Source: Pseudomonadota bacterium
GTDB lineage: Bacteria; Bdellovibrionota; FAC87; UBA2466
Assembly (NCBI GenBank): GCA_009927165.1
Contig: RFNO01000127.1
Span: 1-39,710, forward strand
DNA: 39,710 nucleotides
Reading direction: 5' to 3'
Shown: in pieces, positions 16,408 through 24,565 of the stretch
Layout: the number at the start of each line of letters is the position of its first letter
How positions within the stretch are numbered: the stretch's first letter is position 1
Position numbers and translations under genes: made by a program
The notes under the pieces: generated by a model
What the model was told of the DNA's origin: nothing
Databases searched by the model: none
Seen by the model: only the letters and a program-made list of their open reading frames with translations

Positions 16408-17006
16408 TGAAAATTCGAACTATACCCGCGCTCGTTCTTTCACTCGTTGCAATGCCTATTGTCGCCATCTCATTTCTTGCTTACCGTGGAAGTTTTAAAG
16501 TTGATAGGTTACCCACGTTAGGGGAAGTGACACCTTTTAAACTTACTGATCAAACTGGAAAAGAAGTAAATCTAGATTCTCTCAGGGGCAAAGTGTGGGT
16601 TGCTAATTTCATCTTTACTTCGTGCACGAGTCAGTGCCCACTTATCATGATGGAGGCTAAAAAAGTATCCAAAGCACTTTTGTTCAAAGAAAATTTTCGA
16701 ATGGTTTCAATAACGATCGATCCAGAAACGGATACTCCCAAGCAGTTAACTGACTACGCTAATAAATGGCAAGCAGATCCCTACAAATGGATTTTTCTAA
16801 CAGGTTCTTTCAATGAGATAAAAAACTTGATGCAAAAAGGATTAAAAGTTCCTACCGAAGTTGAAGGAATGGAAGTTATGCACAGTTCGAAATTAGTTCT
16901 CGTGGACCACCTGGCAATGGTACGAGGGTACTACAGTGCCGAAGATGGCCACGAAATGAAGAAGCTTCTCAAAGATGCCAAACAGCTTTTGAAAAAAGCG
17001 TTTTAA
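16404..17006 (+). CDS. SCO1/SenC-type copper chaperone
   Basis: 200 residues with an N-terminal membrane anchor (about residues 8-26) and a periplasmic thioredoxin-like domain. The copper site is intact: C74 and C78 (TSCTSQCP, CxxxC) and H160 (VMHSSKLVLVD). SCO proteins load or reduce the CuA site of oxidase subunit II. The true start is the ATG overlapping the permease stop; the longer frame overlaps that gene. It is the last gene of the operon, and its stop codon overlaps the stop of the convergent fhs gene. Confidence 0.93.
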   Translation: MMKIRTIPALVLSLVAMPIVAISFLAYRGSFKVDRLPTLGEVTPFKLTDQTGKEVNLDSLRGKVWVANFIFTSCTSQCPLIMMEAKKVSKALLFKENFRMVSITIDPETDTPKQLTDYANKWQADPYKWIFLTGSFNEIKNLMQKGLKVPTEVEGMEVMHSSKLVLVDHLAMVRGYYSAEDGHEMKKLLKDAKQLLKKAF

Positions 17007-18634
17007 AGTCCTGTTACAATTCCCTCATCTGAGCAGTCAATGTCATGGGACGAAGGTCTTTTTGGAAGACCGGGCATTAACATCATTTCTCCGCAAACCA
17101 TAACAATGAAGCCAGCCCCAGCAGAAAGTCGAATACCCTGAACCTCAAGAGTGTGTCCTGTGGGAGCACCCAACTTTTTGCTATCAGAAGAAAAAGAGTA
17201 CTGGGTTTTAGCCATGCAAATGGGCAAGCGACCAAATCCTCGTTGTTCAAGATCCTCGATAGTTTTCTTAACCATTGGGGTAATGGATATATCAGCTGCT
17301 CCATAAAGTTGGGTAGCGACCGTTCGCAATTTGTCGATGAGAGAAGCATCGGATGGGTAAAGAAATTGCGGAGATGTTTGTTGTTGAGTAGACGTTTTTA
17401 CAACAGTTTCAGCTAGGTCTTTGCAGCCATTTCCCCCCGAACCATAAGGATCAGAAATAACCACAGGTACTTTCCATAAGAGCGCTTTACTCTGAAGGAG
17501 TTCTAGTTCCCGAGAAGTATCGGTTGGGAATCGATTAATAGACACAGTCACCGGAAGGCCGAACTTTTTCATATTCTCTACGTGTCTTTGTAAGTTAACT
17601 AATCCTATTTCGAGATTTTGTAGGTTTTCCTGATTAAGATCTGCTTGTTTCACTCCACCATGGTATTTAAGAGCACGAGCAGTGGCGACAACCACTACGG
17701 CGCTTGGCCAAAGACCTGCTTGACGGCACTTGATATGCAGGAACTTTTCTGCTCCCAGATCCGCTCCAAAACCACTTTCCGTTACAACATAGTCAGACAA
17801 TTTAAGGGCCAGTTGTGTCGCGATGACAGAACTGCATCCATGAGCAATGTTTGCAAATGGTCCACCATGCACCAAAACAGGATTTCCCTCTAAACTCCGG
17901 ACCAGATTCGGTTTCACTGCATTTCTCAGGAGGGCCGCCATAGAACCCGTAGCTCCCAAATCCTTTACGGTCACGGGAGCTTGGGAAAAGCTGTACCCAA
18001 TAATGATTTGTGAAAGACGTTCTTTGAGATCCGAAAACGAGTTCGCTAAGCACAAGATTGCCATGATTTCTGATGCCGCAGTGATATCAAAGCCGGTTTC
18101 CTGAGCCGTACCATTATTTTTTCCCAGGCCAGTGACAGTAATTCGAAGTCCCCTGTCATTCATATCCATAACTCTACGCCAAGTTACGGTATCCTTATTA
18201 ATTTGTAGCTGATTTCCCTGAAAAATATGATTGTCGATGAGCGCCGCTAATAAATTGTTGGCACTTTCAATCGCTGAAAAATCCCCATTAAATCCCAAGT
18301 TGATATCAGCTTGAGGGGTGATTTGGGATTTTCCTCCGCCAGTAGCGCCCCCTTTTTGACCAAAAACCGGTCCTAGCGAGGGCTGTCGAAGGCAAGCAAC
18401 AGAGTTTTTTCCGATCAGACGTAACCCGTCATTTAATCCAATAGCGGTGGTAGTCTTTCCTTCCCCAGCGGGAGTGGGGCTCATAGCAGTCACCAGAATG
18501 AGTTTCCCGGACGGTCGATCGGAAAGCTGCGTTGTGAGATTCAACGGAAGTTTAGCCGAATAATGACCATAGGGCTCTATTGAGTCAAAAGGGATACCTA
18601 TTTTGGATGCTAATTCGCTCAAAATGTTTTTCAT
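17003..18634 (-). CDS. fhs: Formate--tetrahydrofolate ligase
   Basis: ATP-dependent formation of 10-formyl-tetrahydrofolate from formate, feeding one-carbon metabolism in the cytoplasm. The 543 residues are close to the family's usual length. A P-loop TPAGEGKTT lies at 54-62, followed by RQPSLGPVFG and KGGATGGG regions typical of the enzyme, and the C-terminal MPGLP motif. It lies 31 bases after the RND gene on the same strand, apparently without functional relation. Its TAA interlocks with the SCO stop on the other strand. Confidence 0.96.
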   Translation of the reverse strand: MKNILSELASKIGIPFDSIEPYGHYSAKLPLNLTTQLSDRPSGKLILVTAMSPTPAGEGKTTTAIGLNDGLRLIGKNSVACLRQPSLGPVFGQKGGATGGGKSQITPQADINLGFNGDFSAIESANNLLAALIDNHIFQGNQLQINKDTVTWRRVMDMNDRGLRITVTGLGKNNGTAQETGFDITAASEIMAILCLANSFSDLKERLSQIIIGYSFSQAPVTVKDLGATGSMAALLRNAVKPNLVRSLEGNPVLVHGGPFANIAHGCSSVIATQLALKLSDYVVTESGFGADLGAEKFLHIKCRQAGLWPSAVVVVATARALKYHGGVKQADLNQENLQNLEIGLVNLQRHVENMKKFGLPVTVSINRFPTDTSRELELLQSKALLWKVPVVISDPYGSGGNGCKDLAETVVKTSTQQQTSPQFLYPSDASLIDKLRTVATQLYGAADISITPMVKKTIEDLEQRGFGRLPICMAKTQYSFSSDSKKLGAPTGHTLEVQGIRLSAGAGFIVMVCGEMMLMPGLPKRPSSHDIDCSDEGIVTGL

Positions 18635-18665
18635 GCTTCAGATATAGCACTGGATGGATTTGAAA

Positions 18666-21600
18666 TCACCCCTTTATGGGCTCGGGATGAGTAAAAGAGT
18701 GCTGGAAGGTTCTCTTCTCAAGTCGGCTAAAAAGCCGATAAACGCACGGAACAACGTAGAGGGTTAGAACGGTTGATACTAAAACACCACCAATGATGGT
18801 AATTGCCATTGGAACTCTGCTCTCAGCTCCGGGTCCCAAAGCGAGAGCCGGAGGAATTGCACCGGCAATGGTCGCTATGGAAGTCATCAGAATAGGTCGA
18901 AGCCTAATAGGACAGGCCTCCAAAAGAGCTTTCCGCACATCAATGCCTTTTGCTTCTCGAACATGATTAGTAAAATCAACCAGGAGAATAGAGTTCTTTT
19001 TTACAATCCCCATGAGCAAGACGATCCCAATCATACTGAAAAGATTCAATGATTGCCCAGTAATAAAAAGTGCCACAAGGGCACCAGAGATACTAAAAGG
19101 CAATGCAATGAGTACCGTGAATGGATCAATATAGCTATTAAACTGTGAAGCGAGAACCATGTACGCAACAACAAGACCGAGAATTAAAGCAAATAACAAA
19201 CCCTGAAATGTCTTTTTCATTTCCTCTGAACTTCCTGTAACTTGCATTCGATATCCTTCAGGCAGGATACTTTTAGAAATTTTAATAGCTTCCCCAAGTG
19301 CTTCTTGTTGAGATTTCCCCTGTGCAATATTACCAAAAACTGAAACAGCTCTTTCTCGATTTCTTCGAGCAACGCTTAGCAAACTTGGTTTTTCTTCAAT
19401 ACGCACTACAGACGATAATGGAATGAGCTCTCCTCGATTATTCCTAATTCTCAAACGATTGATCCGTTCAATTCGGTCTCCGCCTTCATCCAATACTTTA
19501 AGTCGGATATCATCTCGATGGCCATTTTCACTAAATTGCCCAACAATCAATCCGCCCATGAGAGCGCTTACTGTCTGACCAATCGCAGTGAGGCTCACCC
19601 CGTGTGTAGCGGCTCTGGCCCGGTCAGGTATTACGGCTAGCTCTGGCATCCCTACTAAATAGTCAGAATCCAAATCAGTCGCCAAGCCACTTTCATTGAG
19701 TTTGATCATAAGGGTTTTCGAAAACTCCCCCAGCTTTTCCCAGTTTGGCCCCTGGATACTCAACTCCAAAGGAAAGCCCCTTCCAGCCCCGAAGCCGCGC
19801 ATGGAAAGGTCTTGCACAGTTGCTTTCACATCTTGAATTTTGTTGAGGTCTTTACGAAAGATATTCATCAGGTCTTGTTGGGAAGGTTCATGTTTGAGAT
19901 CGGGATCGATCCCTCTTTGACCCTTGGGCTTCATTGTTACGAAAATGATTCCTGCATTCACATCTCCACCACCAAATCCACCCACAGCGACATAATAGCG
20001 TTCTAAGTCGATACGGTGAGATAGATAATTTTCAATCACTTTAAATTTTCCATCTGTATATCCAATATTTGAGCCAATAGGAGTTTGAACTCGAACCATG
20101 AAGCGACTCTGATCTTCTGCAGGAGTCAATTCCCTCTTAATTAATTTAATGCTCCCCAAACTAAGCCCGAAGAAGATCAGAGAGCAAAAAAGTGTTACCC
20201 AAGGGTAGTCAAGGACTGTGGCTAAGCTCTTTCTATAAAATTCTTTTAGGCGGTCAAGCGATGTTTCAAAAAATCTCCCCAAACGAGTTCGTCTTTCCCC
20301 TGCTTCTAAAAATTGAGCACAGCGCATGGGAGTGAGTGTTAATGCTTCCAGAAGTGATAACAAAACGGCAACCGTCATAGTGACGCCGAATTGAAAGAAG
20401 AATTTTCCAATAATTCCTTTCATAAAAGCCACTGGAAGAAAAATAGCGACAATTGATATGGTTGCAGCTAAAGCGGCAAAAGTAATTTCTTTCGAACCAA
20501 TCAAAGCCGAATCAATCCGAGTCATTCCTTGTTCTCGATAACGAATGATATTCTCAAGGACCATAATTGCATCATCCACTACGATTCCGATAGCTAAACT
20601 AAGTCCAAGAAGAGTGAAAGTATTTAGGGTGAAACCGGAAAAGGACAAGACGATGAAAGTTCCCACTATCGAAGTGGGAATCGAAAGAAGCACATTCAAG
20701 GTAGACGACCAGGAACCTAAAAATATCCAGCAAACTAGTGAAGTGAGTATAGCCGAAAGAACTAGAGTAAAGTTGAGTTCATGGACTGAGTCTTCGATAA
20801 ATCGGGTACTGTCGAAATTAACTGCAAGCTTCATTCCCTCGGGGAGTGATTTTTCAAGTTGGGAGATTTTTCTTCGTATTTCTCGAGCAACTTGAACGGA
20901 GTTCGCACCTCTTTGTTTTCTAATTCCCAATCCAACGGCTGGTTTACCCATGCCTCGACTAATACGCCGGATATCAGAAAGACCTTGTTCAATTTTTGCC
21001 ACCCTTCCAAGTGGAATAGGCATAAAATTGGGAGCACCCCCTCGAGAAATAATCGGCAGATTAGAAAACTCCTCGACCGAAGCTGCTTCCCCTAAAGTTC
21101 GAATAGTATATTCTCTTGAGCCTTCCTCAATCCACCCACCTGGTACCTCTGAATGTTCATTTTGTATCGTCGCAATTACGTCATTTACGGTCAGCTGGTA
21201 TCGATTCAGAGCCTCAGGATAAACCCACACACGAAGATTAGGGTCAACATATCCCCCAAAATTGATATCTCCTACATCCGGAGTTGTTGCAAAGTGCTGT
21301 TGCAAGTGATCCCGAGTGTATTGCATGAGTGCTCTTAAAGAATGCTTGTCGCTTTCTAAAGTAAGCCACATGATTGGCGCATCATCTGGATTCGTCTTGG
21401 AGATAGTGGGAGCATCCAGTTCTTTAGGTAGCTTTCGCATGCTCTCAGAAATTTTGGCTTGAACGTCTTGAAGGGCAAGATCAACATTTCGGTCGAGCGA
21501 GAGTTGCACAGAAACTGAAGCAGATCCCTTTTTTGAAGTTGAAGTAATGAGTTCCACACCCTGAATAGTGCTCAGAGCATTTTCAACAACATCGACAACA

Positions 21601-21785
21601 TCGGTTTCCATTACTTCAGGAGCTGCACCGAGAAGATTAAGACCTACTGAAATGACAGGAAAGTCGACGTCGGGTAGTAAGCTCACTCCCATCCGCATGA
21701 AAGAGATGCCACCAAAAATGATCAGAGAGGCCATGAGCATCCATGCAAAAACAGGCCTTCGTATAGAAAGTTCTGAGATTGACAT
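18666..21785 (-). CDS. RND-family (HAE1/AcrB-like) efflux pump inner-membrane protein
   Basis: 1039 residues, the normal length for hydrophobe/amphiphile efflux pumps. It starts with the typical cytoplasmic stub and TM1 (SIRRPVFAWML). The proton-relay Asp pair D404-D405 is in TM4 (GIVVDDAIMVLENI), and the partner Lys is in TM10 (MGIVKKNSILLVDF). Two large periplasmic loops are present. It exports drugs, lipophiles or toxic metabolites, driven by protons, through TolC. It begins one base after the TolC-family stop. No membrane-fusion adaptor gene is present here or elsewhere in the window, so one must be encoded elsewhere if the pump is tripartite. Confidence 0.95.
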   Translation of the reverse strand: MSISELSIRRPVFAWMLMASLIIFGGISFMRMGVSLLPDVDFPVISVGLNLLGAAPEVMETDVVDVVENALSTIQGVELITSTSKKGSASVSVQLSLDRNVDLALQDVQAKISESMRKLPKELDAPTISKTNPDDAPIMWLTLESDKHSLRALMQYTRDHLQQHFATTPDVGDINFGGYVDPNLRVWVYPEALNRYQLTVNDVIATIQNEHSEVPGGWIEEGSREYTIRTLGEAASVEEFSNLPIISRGGAPNFMPIPLGRVAKIEQGLSDIRRISRGMGKPAVGLGIRKQRGANSVQVAREIRRKISQLEKSLPEGMKLAVNFDSTRFIEDSVHELNFTLVLSAILTSLVCWIFLGSWSSTLNVLLSIPTSIVGTFIVLSFSGFTLNTFTLLGLSLAIGIVVDDAIMVLENIIRYREQGMTRIDSALIGSKEITFAALAATISIVAIFLPVAFMKGIIGKFFFQFGVTMTVAVLLSLLEALTLTPMRCAQFLEAGERRTRLGRFFETSLDRLKEFYRKSLATVLDYPWVTLFCSLIFFGLSLGSIKLIKRELTPAEDQSRFMVRVQTPIGSNIGYTDGKFKVIENYLSHRIDLERYYVAVGGFGGGDVNAGIIFVTMKPKGQRGIDPDLKHEPSQQDLMNIFRKDLNKIQDVKATVQDLSMRGFGAGRGFPLELSIQGPNWEKLGEFSKTLMIKLNESGLATDLDSDYLVGMPELAVIPDRARAATHGVSLTAIGQTVSALMGGLIVGQFSENGHRDDIRLKVLDEGGDRIERINRLRIRNNRGELIPLSSVVRIEEKPSLLSVARRNRERAVSVFGNIAQGKSQQEALGEAIKISKSILPEGYRMQVTGSSEEMKKTFQGLLFALILGLVVAYMVLASQFNSYIDPFTVLIALPFSISGALVALFITGQSLNLFSMIGIVLLMGIVKKNSILLVDFTNHVREAKGIDVRKALLEACPIRLRPILMTSIATIAGAIPPALALGPGAESRVPMAITIIGGVLVSTVLTLYVVPCVYRLFSRLEKRTFQHSFTHPEPIKG

Positions 21786-21786
21786 G

Positions 21787-23064
21787 CTACTTTTGTTCCT
21801 TGTCCGGGAGTTTTCCCACTGCTGCTTCTAGTTTCAAAAAGTCTATTTTTGTTTGAAATTGTGCTCTATCAAGGGCTCTTTTAGAGTCTTCAAAAGCCGT
21901 CAGAGCTTGAAGGACTTCAAGATTGTTTACAAGCCCGTTGCGATAGTCTCGGTTCTGCTGATTAAAGTTTCTTTCAGATAACTCTCGAGCCGTATTTAAT
22001 TCTTTAAGCTGTTCCAAGTCTGCATTAAAGGCTGCATGCAATGATTGAATTTCTTGTAATCCAGCTCGCTGAGATTTTTTGAATTCAAGTTCTGCTTGCA
22101 TCTTAAGAGATGTTGCTTCTTCTACTTTTGAAGATAAAATCCCACCGTTGAGGACCGGCAGAGTTATAGCGACGCCAACATCCCAAGGAATATCGTTAAA
22201 AAAACCAAAGCGCTTGAAATAGTAATTGCCGTTCACATCTACAGAAGGAAAATGAGCACCTTTGGCAATGCTGACTCCTTTTTCTGCTGCTTCCAGTTGC
22301 AAATTGCGCATTTTTATTTCTGGGCGCTTCAAGAGTAAATCTTGATATTCCTTCAGTGATCCAATTTTTTCCGGAAGTGGAAAAGAATCGCTCAATTCAA
22401 AACTGTCGTGCATCCCAGTAATGAATGAAAAAGTGTCTTTGGCGATTTGGAGTTGCCCCTGAGTTTGGTAAACTTGAGCTTTGAGCGAACTCAACGAAGC
22501 TTGAACAGTGAGCACTTCTGTCAGCCGAGACCGGCCAATCTTAATTCTCTGCTGAAGTTCCTTGATTCGACGTTCATAAGCAGCCATTTGACTTTGAAGA
22601 TTCAGAATCTCTTGCTTCAATGAAAGCACAGTGAAAAAAGTTTGGGTGACATCATTAAAAAGCTGACGGCGAGCTACTGCCTGAGACTGGTGAGACGCTT
22701 CGGAAAGCAAGCTCGTCTGTTTCAATGCGGCAAACTCTCTTAAGCCTCTGAATAAGGGTTGAGTGGCATTAACTTTGATCAACGGTTGTTCAGTGGGGGA
22801 GAAAGCACCTCCGCCGGCAGCAGCTTGCCATTGATAGGAAGCAAACGCAGTTACTGTAGGGAGTACAGCTCCGAGCGCTTGCCGATATTTTTCTTCGGCC
22901 TGGTTAATCTCTTCCTGTTTCCCCAGAAAAGTTTCCGAATTTCTGAGGGCACTGGAGAAGGCATCAGAGAGCTCAATAGTTTGGGGCACCCCAAAAATCA
23001 AAGGGCTCGCCGCTAAGGTCAAAAAAAGTGGGATTTTAAAGATTCGATTGAGTAGTCCCAACAT
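21787..23064 (-). CDS. TolC-family outer-membrane efflux protein
   Basis: 425 residues with an N-terminal signal segment (about residues 10-26). The two halves repeat long alpha-helical hairpins with heptads, as in TolC/OprM; the N-terminal repeat starts with LSDAFSSALRNSETF. It would form the outer-membrane channel and periplasmic tunnel of the pump encoded next to it. It is the first gene of the pair, an order opposite to the usual adaptor-pump-channel arrangement. No lipobox is seen, so it is TolC-like rather than OprM-like. Confidence 0.9.
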   Translation of the reverse strand: MLGLLNRIFKIPLFLTLAASPLIFGVPQTIELSDAFSSALRNSETFLGKQEEINQAEEKYRQALGAVLPTVTAFASYQWQAAAGGGAFSPTEQPLIKVNATQPLFRGLREFAALKQTSLLSEASHQSQAVARRQLFNDVTQTFFTVLSLKQEILNLQSQMAAYERRIKELQQRIKIGRSRLTEVLTVQASLSSLKAQVYQTQGQLQIAKDTFSFITGMHDSFELSDSFPLPEKIGSLKEYQDLLLKRPEIKMRNLQLEAAEKGVSIAKGAHFPSVDVNGNYYFKRFGFFNDIPWDVGVAITLPVLNGGILSSKVEEATSLKMQAELEFKKSQRAGLQEIQSLHAAFNADLEQLKELNTARELSERNFNQQNRDYRNGLVNNLEVLQALTAFEDSKRALDRAQFQTKIDFLKLEAAVGKLPDKEQK

Positions 23065-23128
23065 GTCCCAATTTTAGTATCAAATATCTGTGAGGTACAG
23101 GTGAAACTCCAAGCTTCAGAGTGACGAA

Positions 23129-23989
23129 TTAGGGGGGGGACAGTAGTTTTAAAAAACGATTTCTGGTTTCTGGGGTTTCTGTGTTGAATGAGCCTATGTG
23201 TCCCACATTTTCTAAAGCCCAGAGGTATTTAGGTTCTTTCGCTTTTTCATAAATTTCCTTACCAAAAGCGAAAGGGATAACGTCATCATTTTTATCATGG
23301 ATGACTAGGACAGAATTTTTGAAAGTTTTAAGAGATTCGGTGGCGGCAAATTCATCTGAAAAAAGTAAGCCAGCAAAAATGCTTAAAGGCCAAGTAATAA
23401 ACGAGGAGAGCATTTTATCCCTCGCAATTTCAACATAAGAGAGGAAAGTAGAGTCGAGCACTAAGTGAGTTACTTCATCTTTGTTGGTAAAATCCTGTAT
23501 CGATCTTAACGCAATGGTTCCTCCCAAACTCTGTCCAATAACGACGAATGGCTTACCCAGAGCTTTATTGGTTTGGTGTAAATCCCAAGCTTTGTCGAGC
23601 GCAGCCAATCCATCTAAATAAGTGCCCTTTGGACTGGGGCTCCCTTGGGATTTTCCATAGCCTCGGTAATCAAATACAAATATCTGATAACCCTGAGGAA
23701 CTAGCCACAGCACCGAAAGATAGTGACTTGAAATATTTTGGCCATTTCCATGGAAAAGAGTAACGGTACCTTTGGGAGGATTACTTTTTGTGGGAAAAAA
23801 CCATGCAGAAAGAGAAACGTTATCTGAAGTCTTGAACTCAATTTCGTGAGCTGTTTGACCTGATTTTTGGTGAGGAAGGTAAAGACTTTTGTCGGGATGA
23901 TAAAGAAGAGAAGAGCAAGAAGTAAGAAGGAGTAAGAACAGTGCCCCCAGATTCTTGTGGAATATGAGGGACGTCTTACTCCTTTCCAT
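23129..23989 (-). CDS. Alpha/beta hydrolase, predicted lipoprotein
   Basis: 286 residues. The N-terminus carries a lipobox LTSC with C25, so it is probably lipid-anchored in the envelope. The hydrolase core contains HGNGQ (80-84), the nucleophile elbow GQSLGG (S154), an acid in HDKNDDVIPF (D235 or D236) and H264 (VGHIG). This is the Bem46/ABHD13-like pattern; substrates are unknown. It starts seven bases after the DUF3015 gene stop and precedes the TolC/RND pair. Confidence 0.88.
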   Translation of the reverse strand: MERSKTSLIFHKNLGALFLLLLTSCSSLLYHPDKSLYLPHQKSGQTAHEIEFKTSDNVSLSAWFFPTKSNPPKGTVTLFHGNGQNISSHYLSVLWLVPQGYQIFVFDYRGYGKSQGSPSPKGTYLDGLAALDKAWDLHQTNKALGKPFVVIGQSLGGTIALRSIQDFTNKDEVTHLVLDSTFLSYVEIARDKMLSSFITWPLSIFAGLLFSDEFAATESLKTFKNSVLVIHDKNDDVIPFAFGKEIYEKAKEPKYLWALENVGHIGSFNTETPETRNRFLKLLSPP

Positions 23990-23996
23990 TACTTCA

Positions 23997-24497
23997 TTAA
24001 GCTCGGCAGCTGCCAGCTAGAACAGCGTTCTGCTTAATCTGAGCTTTTACGTTGCTCAGCATTTCAATACCAGAAGCATTGTTTGCTGTAATAGCGCCAT
24101 AATTGTCTTGAGCCATTTTTGCGAATTCGCCTTGAACTGCATCTTCACAGCCCAAAGTTTTTGCAAAACCAGCTAAATATTCGCCTTCACCTTGAGCCAT
24201 TTCGATGGAAAGAGACTCTTGGTTGTTAGAAGCGTATTTTGCAGCATCCATATCATTTTTAGCGATAGAGTGCTGATCGCAACCCATAGTTCCGGAGGTC
24301 ATTCCGAATGCGGGTGGGATGAAGTAGTTGGTCGTGCCACGAGTGGTGGTAGCGAGCCAAGTTTTCTTCTGGGTAATTTGCCAACCCATACCGCAACTAT
24401 CAGAACCGGGTAGGTTAGTTCCTTTACCAGCATCTGCAGCCATAGATACTACTGGCATCAGAGCAACAACAAGCAATGAACCGATTAACTTTCTCAT
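23997..24497 (-). CDS. Secreted DUF3015-family protein
   Basis: 166 residues from the ATG at 24497, which has a clear GGAG ribosome site; the longer frame upstream runs into the neighbouring gene. A signal peptide ends near VSMAA (residue 21). Four cysteines (C35, C73, C117, C164) could form two disulfides in the periplasm. The pattern of SCGMGWQ, a Phe/Gly stretch and MGCDQ fits the DUF3015 family, whose function is unknown. DUF3015 assignment is from memory of the family pattern. Confidence 0.82.
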   Translation of the reverse strand: MRKLIGSLLVVALMPVVSMAADAGKGTNLPGSDSCGMGWQITQKKTWLATTTRGTTNYFIPPAFGMTSGTMGCDQHSIAKNDMDAAKYASNNQESLSIEMAQGEGEYLAGFAKTLGCEDAVQGEFAKMAQDNYGAITANNASGIEMLSNVKAQIKQNAVLAGSCRA

Positions 24498-24565
24498 GAT
24501 TTCTCCATAAGTTTTTTGAGGTTTAAGGTACTGCAAATTACAATTATATCCGACAGATAGGATTA

